The notes under the pieces were generated by a model, which was not told the origin of the DNA, did not search any database, and saw only the letters and a program-made list of their open reading frames with translations. Source: Seriola aureovittata (lineage: Eukaryota; Chordata; Actinopteri; Carangiformes; Carangidae). Taken from it: a stretch of DNA of 64,000 nt. The stretch is from the NCBI RefSeq assembly GCF_021018895.1, contig NC_079375.1, positions 8,898,732-8,962,731 on the forward strand, in the 5' to 3' direction. The translations under genes were made by a program, and so were the position numbers. Positions 47,205 through 59,640 of this stretch are shown here, one piece after another; within the stretch, counting starts at the first letter, position 1; each line of letters opens with the position of its first letter.

Positions 47205-47862
47205 TTATTTTTATTATCAATCAATTATATCAATTTTATTTTATCATCGCTTAGTCTCAAGCATGTTAGAAAACTGTAAAAAGAAAAGAAAAATACCTAT
47301 CACAAATTCCCCCTAGAGCCCAGCTTGTTTTTCCTGACATTTGAGAACCTGTATACATTTGGTACTTTTTGCCTTAAAGATTAACAGTAATGATTTATTT
47401 TACAGGTCCATATCTACCTAGAAGGTTTTCTGGGAATAAATTTAAAATTTAGAGCTAATTGTAGGGAAAATTTGAATTTGCTTAAAATAACTGCTCCTAT
47501 TCACTATTTATTTACTATCGGGGATTTTATTTTTCATATTTGTTGCATTGTTTATTTGCCTATAGAAATTTCACATTTCCACGTGTTCAGTTGACCTGTT
47601 GTGCTCTGAGTAAAGGACTAGGGTTATGGTAGTAATTAATTGGAAGCACACACTCTGTTTTCTCTATAATTAGTACCAAATTGAATTAAATTATTAGTAG
47701 ATATTTGGGAAATTATTTGGAAATTATTATTTGGAAACCGCAGACCCATAAAATAAATACCACATTACCTAAAATGATTATTCAGTTATCGAAACAGTTT
47801 TGGATTAATTTTCTGTCAATAAACTAATAAATAATAAACTAATCATGTCAGCACTTAAACAG
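47205..47862. repeat. 'AATTAATCGATTA' fish repeat, probably interrupted
   Basis: The left part (47205-47345) has TTATTATCAATCAATTATAT and AAATACCTATCACAAATTCC, then AGAGCCCAGCTTG and TGACATTTGAGAA. The right part (47775-47862) has AATGATTATTCAGTTATCGA, TTGGATTAATTTTCTGTCAA and ACTAATCATGTCAGCACTT. Both belong to the same family as 29266-29485. The 430 bases between do not belong to the family body as I know it, suggesting another sequence inserted into the copy. Confidence 0.6.
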
Positions 47863-49733
47863 AATGATAAATACATTCAGTCTTTTACATCTTAACATTA
47901 TCTTTCACATACTACTTTCTACTGGTATTTTGCATAAGGTCATCTCATCATTTTATTTGTCTTATCAAGAATATTTTCTGACTCAAGGGATCTATCTCTA
48001 GCTGTAAAGCTATATTGGCTAATGGAGGTCTTACTACATTAAAATGGGGTCTCTTGATTATAAAATGACTTTCATATGCTAGAGGTTCAGATTAGTGAGG
48101 TTTCAGTGCCTGTGAAACTCGGATAATGTCTCTAAAGGTCAACTTCTTTATGTAGGTCTGGGTTTCACCAGCCTCTAAGCCTGAACAATGCAAGGCCCAG
48201 TTTTGTCACTCTCATGGTTTTGTCTGCTCCCAGTGAGGCCCTAGGTGCAGAGTGAAATGAATCTTGGGTAAAGGCTCAATTAAAAGGCGGAATCCTTCGG
48301 CATGCCGGAGGCACTCTGCGGTCTCTCTGGTCTGAATAGAAAGTGTCAGGAGGCGCTAAAGCATTGAGCGGTGACCGTCAACTCAGACTGACAGCATGTC
48401 ATCTCTCTTCTCTCTTCGCTTCACAAAGCAGTGCCGCCTTCTCAACGCCCCCACTAATACAAACACACGCACACACACACATTTTACACATACCACATCC
48501 ATATCCCCATCTGTACATACTGTACATACCAAACACACACAAGTAGAGCCTCCCACGCTTTAGCTGTGAGGCTTTTAGTAACTGTGGTGAGTAACTCATT
48601 GACTCAGACAAATATTATCATATTCTGTCTTGCTCACTCGTCTCTCCTGCTTACACACACTTATCCCAGTGTCCATGTAGCACATTAAAGGCATGCACAC
48701 ACACGTACTCTCGCTCGCTTGCTCAGGAATGCACATTCACACAGAGGCATGTGTACACACACTCACAAAGTAATTAGTGGGTAGGAGTTCAGAGTCCTGG
48801 TGGTTTGTGGTCTGGTTGCATTAGAAAAAAACTCCAGTTAGCCTCATTAATCTTGGTATCTGCACAAGGGAAGTTAAACCACCGTCCTCTTTTTCTCAAC
48901 AGCTACGCTGCACAAAACAGCATCCGACGCACAAGCTATTAAATATCCTCAAGAGAACTCAGCATTGCCATCATTGTATGATGATTACAACAGCATGTCC
49001 CCATATGAAACTGGCCTTGATTTGAAGAGGTTTTTATCAACCTCTTTCTTGATTTGGGTGCTGGAAGAAACAGAAGCGCTTTGTTAACGCACCCAAGTGT
49101 TTAAAACGGTTGACCCAAATGTGCCCAACTAAAGTACCATTAGAAAGAAAGCAAAGTGGATCTGGAGAGGTAAATCGCACAATCGTTTCAATCACATTGA
49201 CGTTGGGTGCAGTGGCATGCTGCCGAACTGAGGCCATTTCTATTCAAATGACTGGAGTCACGTGTTTCAGGCCGTTTGCGCTTGGCTGAACCCAGCACCC
49301 TGGATTGGATCACCAATTTAAGGTCCCTGATTAGAATGCTGAAGTGGATCAGCGGATGATTCACCTTCCCTTGGCATGGAGACACATACAGCATCAAGCT
49401 GCATGTGTCTGCATGCCTTTCAGCACTGGGCAACCCACTGAGCTCACTGCGATAGCTTCCAGTATATATTGTCTTGGGAAGAGCTTATGTGTACAGCTGT
49501 AAAGTGGTAATCTACAAGAACTTGTTTGTTTTCATTATGGTGACACATTTGGTGCTAAGCCATCATTGCTCTGGTGTTTCTGCACTGCACTTCCCAGCAT
49601 CACTTGGCAAACGATCCGTGTGACATTGCTTTCCTGGAATGTTTTTGTGAACCGACTTTGAATATCTGTGCTGCATCTTTTTTTTTTTGTCAGTTCACAT
49701 GATGGAATTGATCGCTCATGCTTACTAGAAGAG
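47863..49733. other. Noncoding stretch with CA-rich patches
   Basis: 48240-48420 is GC-richer and may be a conserved element. CA-rich sequence occurs at 48460-48482, 48535-48542 and 48650-48760. The frames at 49037-49433 (minus) are short and domain-free. An 11-T run lies near 49679. Confidence 0.4.
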
Positions 49734-51238
49734 ATGCACCGATCCCACTTTACCTCAGAGTCAGGGCTGCAGAGCCACTGAAGAAACTGAGGTCATGTCC
49801 TTTGTATTTTTTTGGGTGTTTTAGCCACATAGGGTGAGATTACATACGTTGTATTTTTCCAACAGGATTCATTGTTTTGCAACATGAACGTTTTGAGACA
49901 GTTAATTTACTTAGAATTTAGTTAATTGCATTGAGTTTGTGAGCATTGAATGAATTTACTTGAACGAATCAGTCTCTGAGATAGCAAAATAATACACCCA
50001 CTTCATTAGCAACGTTTTGGTCCTCTGAACTTCATACAGGCAAACAGCACTGGCACTGTTTATATGTAAACAGCCTGGGAAAAGTCCACCAATCAGCAGC
50101 ACCTCCTAACATCCATACAAATAAGGTCAATGAGCTCTTCTAATTGAAAACAAGAATAGTATATTTAATGTCAAAAGATAAACCACATAGATACATTCAT
50201 CTGATATGATACTTCTATATATAACTGACTCAAATAGATACAATTAGCATAGAAAAATACATACACATATAATAGGACTTTTTTTTCAGTATAACTCACA
50301 ACGTGTAAATGGCTGTGGGAATTCTGCATAAATGGGATTGATTAATCACCACTACTAAAATTAATTAGTTCAATTTCCAAACAAGCCACTGTAACTCAAC
50401 ATAACGCATTATTTCCTGTACCCCACTGGACTTCCTGTAGTAGTTCCCTAAACTGTTGACTCACTGATGTAATATCACTAGTGTATTATATCCATCAGCG
50501 TTAGAAAAACAGTAGAAAGTGCATTTATTCACACAAAAATTTTGCAGAGCATCACTTGAATAAAGGTAGACCACCTAAACTCGATTACATAGTCCAGTGA
50601 ACTGGGAGAAGTTACAGGAATCTATTCTGTCAAAGCTCAGAGCTGTGAAATGTATTTTATGAAAGGAGAATACATTTGCTCATGTTTTGTCAGTCTTTCC
50701 CAATTCAGCCCTATAATTGTAGATGTGCATTGACAATGCCAGAATTATTCGGCTGGTACTGACCCGACCACTAGGAATGCATTGTCAATAATTGATGCCT
50801 TCAGACGTAACTGGTATTAATATACTCACTTGCACAGTATTATATTTTACCCAAATTTATTTAAGGTCATTCATTTTTATCTGAAAGAGCTCGACATGTG
50901 TTAAATTGCTTGCAAATGGACGACTGCCAAAGTTTCTTCATATCTCAGTTGGATAGAACTGATAGGAAACTAGTTCACTGCTGTTTATAAACTGAATAAC
51001 AGCACATCATTTCTGGAGATATTTAAATCTAAGAAATGACCAGAGATACACTTGTAAGACTTTGTTTTACTCTAATTTGTGATTCATTAAATAATTCATC
51101 TCAACTTCGTAATCAAAGATTCTTTTTATTTGGATTGGTTTGATGTAATAATTTATGGCAAGTTATTTATTCATTATGAATCATTATTCACCATGTATTC
51201 ATCAAACTTATCACTGATCGGTAATATCAAGGTGCATC
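49734..51238. mobile_element. Possible matched ends of a transposon
   Basis: GATGCACCGATCCCAC at 49734-49749 and, inverted, CTGATCGGTAATATCAAGG with TGCATC up to 51238. Together these resemble the 'GATGCACCGAT' termini of a common fish hAT-like element, about 1.5 kb apart. The interior shows no transposase, and no duplicated flank was found, so the pairing is tentative. Confidence 0.35.
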
Positions 51239-52281
51239 AGTGTTATTTGACAATGAGCTAATGGCTGTGACCAACTGTTGGGAATCAGATACACATTTCT
51301 TTACAGCAAAATTATACTTTGATTTCAATCTCACATTCAAAGGTAGGAAAACATCAGGAGAAAAGAACCTGGAGCAACTCTCACTCACACACGTCTCATC
51401 TCCAAAAACAGCCACATCAGGTGAAACCATATTTCATCAAAATATAGGTTTGATATCATTATCCACGCTGAGGGCTGAGGAATTGTTGTTGGTATTCAAC
51501 TGATAATTTCTCTGACCCACAATCCTCTTTGGTTACCCAGCAACAGGCTGTCTGACGATGTCCCCCAGGAGGGAGATCGGGTTTAAGACGCAGGAGAAAC
51601 AGGAGGCTGGCCTATGGCAAGAGACTTAGAAAAAAAGAGAGATGCTATCTTTTATCAAGTATGGCTGCATGAGCCGACCAGCACCAACTTTATCTAATAG
51701 AGGTGCCGCAGGATGCCTCTCGGTCAGCTGCTGCACGAGCAAAAAGGAAGCATGGTGCACTGTACCTAACAGGAGCAAAATATATAGCAGAGGCAGCTTG
51801 GCAAGAGGCTGTCTGTGGCCTTCAGTGGTGCCATAAACATTCTGCAGCTCAATATTCTTTGTGTAGGAATTTCATGTTATGAAAAAGTTTTTCATGCAGT
51901 ACACCTGTAATTTCTCTTCCTGCTCCCAAGGTAATTTTGGCAACATGAATGCACCACCTGCTTGAGGGTAATGTGTTGCACCACAAAATGAACGTGAAAA
52001 CAAAATGCAGACTGTGATCTGGAGGGATGTCTGCTCTCTGCATACCTTTGCATACCTATGAACAACATACCGCTGCTCCACATTGATCTGTTGTATGGAA
52101 ATAGTACAACGTGTGATCGATTGGCTGCACTTGTCGGGGCTGTGCTCATCATGTGCGTCTGGGCAGAACAGGGAAGCAAGAGGTGTGATGGCTCGGTGAG
52201 TCAGCAAAGAATGACTTTTATCGTGTTGTCCTTGACTGAGAGGGAGCTGCACCGATGGTGGAAGACAAATGGCTGAGATCA
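51239..52281. other. Noncoding stretch, nothing recognised
   Basis: Overlapping frames on both strands (51227-51503, 51872-52282; up to 136 codons), none with a recognisable domain. Confidence 0.4.
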
Positions 52282-52866
52282 TTTACTTAATTAAAAGAAG
52301 CAATACCACACTTTGAAAATACTCCACTGCAGGTAAAAGTCTTGCATTCAAATTAAGTTTAAGTGCAGCAAGATGTACTTAAAGTTGTAACCCTTAGGAG
52401 TTTTAAGAGCTCAGACCCTGTTTGTCTTACTATTTATGGTTGACATTTTTTTCAGCAGAGACCAGTTTATGTATTTTACATTCTGTAATTACCTCATCAT
52501 ATAATCGTTTTCAATGTTAGTGGCACAATTCAGCCATTTCTGTGCTGGATTCAAATCACCTTCACACACACACACACACACGCACACACGCACACACGCA
52601 CTGCAGCACAAGCTGCAGCACTACATTGTTTTATAACCAGTGCTGTGTATTCTATTTAAAATCATATTCTGCAAAGTAGCTAGAGCTTAAAGTAGCTAAA
52701 CTACAGCTGTCAGATAAATGGATTGGAATAAAATGTACAATATTTCCGCCTGAAATTACGTTTAGTAGAAGTAATGAAGGAGCATCAAATGCAAATATTC
52801 AAGTAAAGTAGGTTCCCCAAAACTGCTCCTGAGTACAGTATTTGAGTTAGTTATTCCATCACTGCC
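52282..52866. repeat. Near-complete copy of a common fish repeat (AAGTACAGTACTTGAGTAA family)
   Basis: Left end TTACTTAATTAAAAGAAGCA, AATACCACACTTTGAAAATA, CTCCACTGCAGGTAAAAGTC. Right end CTACAGCTGTCAGATAAATG, GTACAATATTTCCGCCTGAA, ATTCAAGTAAAGTAGG and TGAGTACAGTATTTGAGTTA, ending near CCATCACTGCC. I recognise this order from memory as a very abundant percomorph element. A CA-rich array (52563-52600) sits inside. Noncoding. Confidence 0.8.
52563..52600. repeat. (CA)n / (CACACG)n microsatellite
   Basis: CA repeat passing into three CGCACACA units, inside the larger repeat. Confidence 0.9.
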
Positions 52867-54800
52867 TGCATGTATACATTTCTGTCAGTATCTTTATGGA
52901 AACTGAAAAAACACGCTCTGTGTTTGTGCAATCACAACAATCATCGATTTCAAGTCATTTTGCACACATAAAGAAAACCCAAAAATATTTGATGATGACT
53001 GGATCCATAGGAATTCACAAGCAGACATCTTTATTGATGCGTGCACCTTTTCCATAGTTGCAGCTGCTTCAGAACAGACATTGATTCTAAATTCACCCTG
53101 CAGACGACTGAGAATCGATCCCTTTTTGTGTCGCCTAGATCTTCTGCCAAGTACAAACCTGGCAAATGTCTGTCTTTCAGATGAGAGAAAACGACTTTGT
53201 GTTCTGAGAAAAAAAGAAAGCACACCAACACTGAAGGCAATGATTTTTTTTTGTCTATGGTTCAGCACCCTAATTGAATTTTTTAATAACGCTCACCAAA
53301 ATAAGAGAAGGTAGTTTGCTCCCTCTCTACTGAGCCTCACTTCTGGATTTACAAGGCATTAACATTCTGGAGAGAATGGGCTGCTCTCCGTTGAGAGGAA
53401 GGAAAAAAAAAAACATTGTCAGGAAGCAATTGTCTGTAAATGAATGGCAGGGTCACCCACCACAGTAAAATGTTAATGAGGAACAGTACACTGGTTCAGA
53501 ATGCAATAGGGCTTGAAAGAAGCAGTCTTGAATACAACACGCCACAGTAATTGAGGCGTACTCTCCTTGCCACAGCCACTAAGAACAAACAATATCAAAA
53601 CATATGGCAATGTGGTCCCAGTTTGAAATTGTTTTCCTTAAGGAGCCAATTTCATAATAAGGTTCATGTGTCAACAAATAACAGTTATATTTTAGCATTT
53701 AAACTTTCACTCTCATCTGGAGTAGCTGTTGAATGCTGTAATAGAAAAGGCTTAAATCTCAGATTAGCAACACTGCAGCTAATAGAGAGGAGGGCAAAGG
53801 TCTTAGTCACAATGCTCCAGCAAAAGACATAAAGAGATATTCTTGTGTAACTAAAACATACATATGTATGACAGAGCACAAAAGCGCAGGTAGGTAGAAG
53901 GCCTTTCCTGGTAATGAGACAGACTTGATAAATATATAGTGCACATTGTTCTTTTGCACCTGGCAAGGCTTTATGATGTAAACCTCTCATGTAAAGGTTG
54001 TGTCTTCTGAAGGACAAATTCACTGAAATGTCACGTCATATCTACCTCACACTGCAGTAGGTATAAGGAAGTGTCATTGGAAGTCGTTTGATCAGCACTT
54101 GACGGACACGTTATAGAAACAGCGTGACCTTTCTGGAGTTTCTGTGGCTATCAGCATTTTGTGGAGGTGGTGCACAACTCAGTTGTATGCATCCACTCTC
54201 TACGGATACTGTCCTTAAAGAAAAGAAGTACCTGAACCCTATCACCTCAGAGTGCAATGAATCTAGGTTTCATATTTGGACAAAGTTAGACTTTTCTATG
54301 TTTATGAAGGTGTTGCTGCTGAGTGTTGCCACTTCAGTCAGGATCTCACCTGTAATTGCAGCTGCCTCAGTAAATCTGTCATAAGGAATTAAAATGAACA
54401 CAGTGGTAGAATAAGCATGGATCATAGCTATACATAGAATTTTACACAAAAGGACTTTGTGTTCCTGGCCATAAATAATATAGGTAAAATAAAAAATAAA
54501 AAAAAAAGCTAAGGAAAGAGATGAAACTGACATTTGGGACCAATTAGAATTAGAGAGGAAGAAAAAGATGTGACGTGAATGAGTTGGTAGATTTTACAGA
54601 AGTTCCACATTTTCAGCCTCTTTGTGGCTGTAACACAGAATATGAGCATACAGGAGGTGATCACAACAGTCGGTTTGGAGAATAACTACTTGAAAGACCA
54701 ATTTAAGAAATAGTCAACTAGCAGCAGCTTGTTTCTGAAAAACACAGACTCAAGGGCAATATAGTACACAATAAGGTGTCCAAGAACAGACTGTTACACA
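52867..54800. other. Noncoding stretch, nothing recognised
   Basis: The longest frames (52894-53268 minus, 124 codons; 53685-54023 minus, 112 codons) show no domain and overlap frames on the other strand. Poly-A runs lie near 53403 and 54498. Confidence 0.4.
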
Positions 54801-56979
54801 CTATGTTCCTTTAACTAATAATAAGTCGCTAGGTATCTTTGGATCTAAACACTGACTGTCTTATTGCAGTACAAACATAGTATATTAGTTACTATTTTTT
54901 ATTTCCTCCTATATACAGTTAGGAATCACAGTGAATAGTTTCAAAGAATGCATTATTTATTTATAGTTACCTTGACATTATTTACATACATAAAGTGAAA
55001 TAGACCACCAAAACAGCTACAGAATAGTTGTGTCTTTACTGTCAAGATTCTCTAAACCAACAAATATCACATGTGAAAGAAAAAAGTTACTCAGGCACTC
55101 TTAGGCAGGGAAAAGAGCAATGACAGTAGTTATATTGAAGGAGCTAGAAAGTAAGTATATTTGCTATATAGCCAGCCTTGGCATTAACAACTGTTTACTT
55201 ACTAGCATCAAACATTCCTTTACTCACCAAGAGCTGTCTCCTGCGGTCAAAAGCAACACCAATGAAGTTAACATACTAACCAGCTTACCTGCTCCGACCT
55301 GACCATCTTGTCACTGTCTGATATCGAGCCGTTGTAACGACCAGTCAGCCCTGAAGAAATGGCACCGCTCAGAGGGCGTATTATAACCTCTTGTATTGTA
55401 AACACAACTATGGAAGCTCTCTGCAAGACTAATAGCTGTTGCAAAACTTACAAATAGCGTCTTTAAAAGCCTTTATTTAGTCAAGAACAGTGGTTGAAGC
55501 ACCAGCTGGTCTTCATCAGAAATAATAGTTGTTTGTTACACATCCTCTAACTATTCTGGAATGTGTACAGAGCTGTTAGTATGAATTAAAAATTAAAAAA
55601 TCTGGCTACATCTTAGACAAATATGCTTTTTTTCTTTTTCAATTATAAGACTTTTAATTATCACTTCACATGGATTCATATTTTCCGAAATATTTCCCTC
55701 GCATTAAATCAGGACTTGTCCTTCTCCTCAGTATTATGCTAATCAGGATGAAGCAATCGTACCCTTGTAGATTGTTCACTCACCTGACTCATGATTGCCT
55801 GAGACGCAGCACATAGTTCACAAAGTCAAACTCGTGGTATGCAACACAAGTTACTCCTCCCACAGGGTCTGACATCTGTGCATGGGCAAAAAAAAGAAAT
55901 CCCCCAGAATCTCCTAGGAATAATGGCTGCTTATGCTCATAGTTTTAGTTATCATGATGCTGTAAAAGGAAAATCAATGGCAGCATGTCTCTGTAGCCTT
56001 TTGGCTGAGATTCTTTCCACCGGGTAACAATGTTTTTCACACGGCAGCTGAACTTCAAACTAAAAGCCTCCCACCATATGCAGCACTTAACTCACAGGTT
56101 GGTGCCTTTGTTCCCTGGGGTTGGACACTGTACCTGGAAAATTGATGTATGAATGCAACACACAGCACATGTTGGTGAGATTTGTGGAGAAAAATGGCTC
56201 AGGTAGCATGACCACCGTAATCCCAGGTCACACTTCTGATCCATTAGTCTGTTCTTTTTTCTTGGAGAATCAGTGAAATAATAAATGTTGGTCCTGTTGC
56301 CATTAGATAGAAGATGTGAATCCTGGTGCTAAAACACCAGCACATTGTACTGTTCTGGCTCTTGAGGGCAGTTTCCCCGAATATGTCTTCCCCGAGCATA
56401 CGCTATGGTTCACCGAGTCCCTTCACCTGCTACACTGCTACCAGGATTTATAATTTTTTCTTATAGCAACAGTCTTCCCCAGTGTACTCAACCAATAGCT
56501 GTAAAATGTTCTCCAAGGTACTCTATATAGCATGTTAATTGTACAACCCTGAGGTGGAGATTTTCTGGGTAAAATCAATCATTTTCCAAAAACGAGTTAT
56601 TCAAATGTGCTTGCTCTTAATGAACACGATATCTATCATCTGTGGCTCATTAGGTTCCATATAAGCACAGTCCATCATGGACTCATATTTAGATGATTCA
56701 TGTCCTCATAAAGTGGGCAGTGCATCGTTATCTTTGCAGGATAGTTTTCTATACTTTGTAACACAAATGATAATATGATCCTAAATTAGATAAAACTGAG
56801 TCTCACTCTATATCTTGATAATTGCAACAGTCAGAAACTGAAACATTTGTCAAAAATACAGCTAAGCAGTCATTTCATAATTGCATGTTTACTTATTTCT
56901 GTCATTTTTAGTAGAAAAGTTATTTATTAAGGTTTTCACTTGTCTGGGAAATTTGTACAACTTCATGATGTACAGCTGG
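54801..56979. other. Noncoding stretch; 55440-55560 may be repeat
   Basis: AAAAGCCTTTATTTAGTC and AGCACCAGCTGGTCTTCATC near 55470-55520 resemble fish repeat ends, but I cannot place the family. No exon recognised elsewhere in the interval. Confidence 0.35.
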
Positions 56980-57140
56980 ATGACAAATGATTTGAATTCT
57001 ATTAATTCATTTGCATAAGCAAGTGTTTAATTAGAGCTCATCAATATTGTAAACTGAATTGATGTTAAAATTTTTAATACTGTTTATGCACCATTTTTCT
57101 GCAAATGCAAGTGCTTTGATGTTTATCTTGTAAAGCCCAT
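56980..57140. promoter_or_regulatory. Candidate conserved noncoding element with octamer and homeodomain sites
   Basis: ATTAATTCATTTGCATAAGC contains the octamer ATTTGCAT (57009-57016). GTGTTTAATTAGAGCTC follows (TAATTA at 57028-57033), then AATTTTTAATACTG and TTTATGCACC. Repeat-free and noncoding. This is enhancer-like vocabulary, inferred. Confidence 0.3.
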
Positions 57141-57227
57141 ATTTGTACATATACTGTAATGTGAAATGGGTCGCTGATAGCGATGAGCCCAGAGAGAATA
57201 GTCACCAAACTCTGCAGCTGCTCTCAG

Positions 57228-57490
57228 CTCTGTGGAGCATTTTAGCATCTTTCAGCTTATTGTTGTGGTTTTCCTGCGTGTAACTTTACTTTTTTGTTTC
57301 TCATAGCGTTGTCTCTAGCCACAACAGACAGCTGTTTTCAGCAAAAAAATACCCCGTTGTACATTCCCCGCTCAGCAGACAAAGTTAGCAACTTGCTGGT
57401 GAACACAGTCAGGCATTTAGCAGCTACTGTAGTTGGTGGAGCTAAATGGACCCATACCAGCTTGTCTCGTTACTTATCCCATAGCGTCTC
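57228..57490. repeat. Dispersed fish repeat, copy 2 of 2
   Basis: Aligns with 32465-32760: TTTAGCATCTTTCAGCTTAT, TGTGGTTTTCCTGC, CTGTTTTCAGCAAAAAAATA, TTAGCAACTTGCTGGTGAAC and GCATTTAGCAGCTACTG. A 67-codon plus-strand frame inside is repeat-derived. Confidence 0.75.
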
Positions 57491-58859
57491 ACTGTAGCCC
57501 CCAATCTCCAATCGTTGTTCAGAGGGCAAATTATTAGCAACTTAACATAACAACGATCAAAGGTCTTGTCAAGCCACAATCACAGCTACCCACTCCTGGT
57601 AAGAAACCACATTCAGCGGCAGAGAAAGCCCACAAATAGCCCCTTTATTGCAGGTTTAACAAATAGTAAGAGCACAAACTGCTCCTTTACCCACACATTA
57701 TCATTGTTGTATTACTCCGTGTGTATGGGTGTGAAAAAAACAATGAGCTTAAGAGCTGTTGGTAGACAGCTTTGTTTTTTTTTTTCCTATGTTGAACAGA
57801 GCAAGGCTAAGTGTTTCATGCTGCTTCCACTCTTTGCACCAAGGTAGGTTAAATATGTATTGTAAGGCACAGACATGAGAATGATATCTCACTCTTTGCT
57901 AAAACTGAGATCACTGAGGTTTATTTACCTGAAGAGGTGACCAAACTCTGTTTTACATATGAAAGTGGGTCAAGAGAGTTTAGGTGGGTTTATGCCCCCA
58001 CAACAACAACAACAACCCCGCTCCAAACACGTGGTTTAATGTGTACTCGAGGAGACACTGGAGAGCTGGTCAGGTTGTAAGTGCTTTGGTCTGTAGTGTG
58101 TGCCATGACCCCTGGCAGGGCCTATTAGAAGAAATGTCTCTGTGGTCTACATGCCTCCAACCTCTCTGGCAGCCACCGCACAACATCAATTACACCCACA
58201 GCAGCTCCAGCCTATAGCTACACTAGTATATTGCCATCACCACAGGGGTAATTGGTCCAATATATACTTCCAATTCCAAGAAAGTCGCAGCCTATTTTTC
58301 CAGTCAGTCGACATTGGTCCATGTTAAAATTGCTATTATAGCTTGCTTCGCTATGGGGTCCTGAGATTGAACAAGAAGGGAGGAGGAGCAAAATACTGTA
58401 CCAACAGTGATCAGCTGTGAGATATTGATGCATGTAGAACTAATGGAGTTTCTGTTTTGGTACATCAAAACCTTTTATCAGTAGGGAATTACCACATACA
58501 TCGCAGTAGAGTCAAGCAATGAGGAGTTGTTTCTTTCTTTGCTTATTCCTCTGAGATGGATGTATATGCATGATGCATCTCAACCCCTGCGGCGAGTACG
58601 ACTTAGATGTCCTCCTCTGCAGTGATGCACACATAAACTGTTGTTGCAATTGGACCTGTGACCTTTTCATTCACAGGACAGTTTCTCTCCCCACCAGGCC
58701 AAAGCTGCAGCTTAAAGTGACTGGACAGTTCTGTAACAGACAGGATGACAACAATAATTAACTCCATTTATTACAGAGTCCAGGATAATGTAAATGTCTC
58801 ATGTCATTTCTGTTTATAATCCTTAACTTGACTGATATTAGTCATGACAGCAAGAATAC
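57491..58859. other. Noncoding stretch with a (CAA)5 run
   Basis: Five CAA units at about 58000-58016. The first few hundred bases may be further repeat. Frames across 57566-58761 are short and domain-free. Confidence 0.4.
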
Positions 58860-59600
58860 ACACACGCACACTTGAATGCTAAATGCCATACGCACATGTG
58901 GTGAAATTATGCACACATGCATAGCCTCAGTTTTAATTTAAATTAATTAAATTAAGCTTTATTTGCATGACATTTTGATCAAAAATATCTTACCACAGCT
59001 TATACATACAGTAAACAGTGAGAGCAAAAGGAGGTCATAAATAAAATTGCTCATATTTAATAGCACATACAAGCACATACACACATACAGTAAAGCTACA
59101 CATTTACATGCATGCATGCACAATTAAAAAATGTGTATGTGTGTATGTGTGTGCAGGCTCAGTGCAGATTCTGCAGCAGATGAAAGGTCAGTGGAAGCAC
59201 ATCCCAGCCCAAAGCGCTCTGTGGTGTACATTTGAAAAAGACAGGGGGAGCAAGAGCCACACACACACACACACACCTGAACACAAACATTTTCATACGT
59301 TCAAAAGGCAAGCCCAGAATGCAGATGTGTACCACACACGGACAGATGCACACAGAAAGCAAATATAAACACAGTGCTGTGTACGCTACATCACAAAAAG
59401 ACAAAGACAGACACATGCAGGAACACACATGGATGCACACATACAGAAACACCAGGCCTCCTGGCTGAGGCACTGGGGCCAATTAGGATGCCAAGGCCAA
59501 TGCATCATCTGAGGGAGCCAGCTGTCTGTGGGCTGCCCTGATGTGGCTGTCCTCACTGTGCTCTGTAAGCCCTCTGCTCCTGGGGGCCTGGACCAGATCT
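58860..59600. repeat. CA-rich region with several short arrays
   Basis: Short (CA)n or (TG)n patches recur at 58859-58870, 59090-59155, 59258-59277 and 59330-59450, in a mostly CA-rich strand. Frames read across it (e.g. 59159-59482 minus) are translated repeat, rich in Cys, Val and Phe. AATTTAAATTAATTAAATTAAG at 58935 leads into a TTTATTTGCATGACATTTTG word that may be a repeat end. Confidence 0.75.
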
Positions 59601-59640
59601 GACACACACACACGCACACGCACACGCACACGCACACGCG
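59601..59640. repeat. (CACACG)n hexanucleotide array
   Basis: CA repeat followed by about five CACACG units. The minus-strand frame here translates as alternating Arg-Val, a repeat artefact. Confidence 0.95.

Noticed and set aside
51872..52282. 136-codon minus-strand frame with a second frame over the same bases
   Set aside because: No recognised domain; multiple overlapping frames indicate chance openness.
59159..59482. 107-codon minus-strand frame rich in Cys and Val
   Set aside because: Read through CA/TG microsatellites; composition is that of translated repeat.
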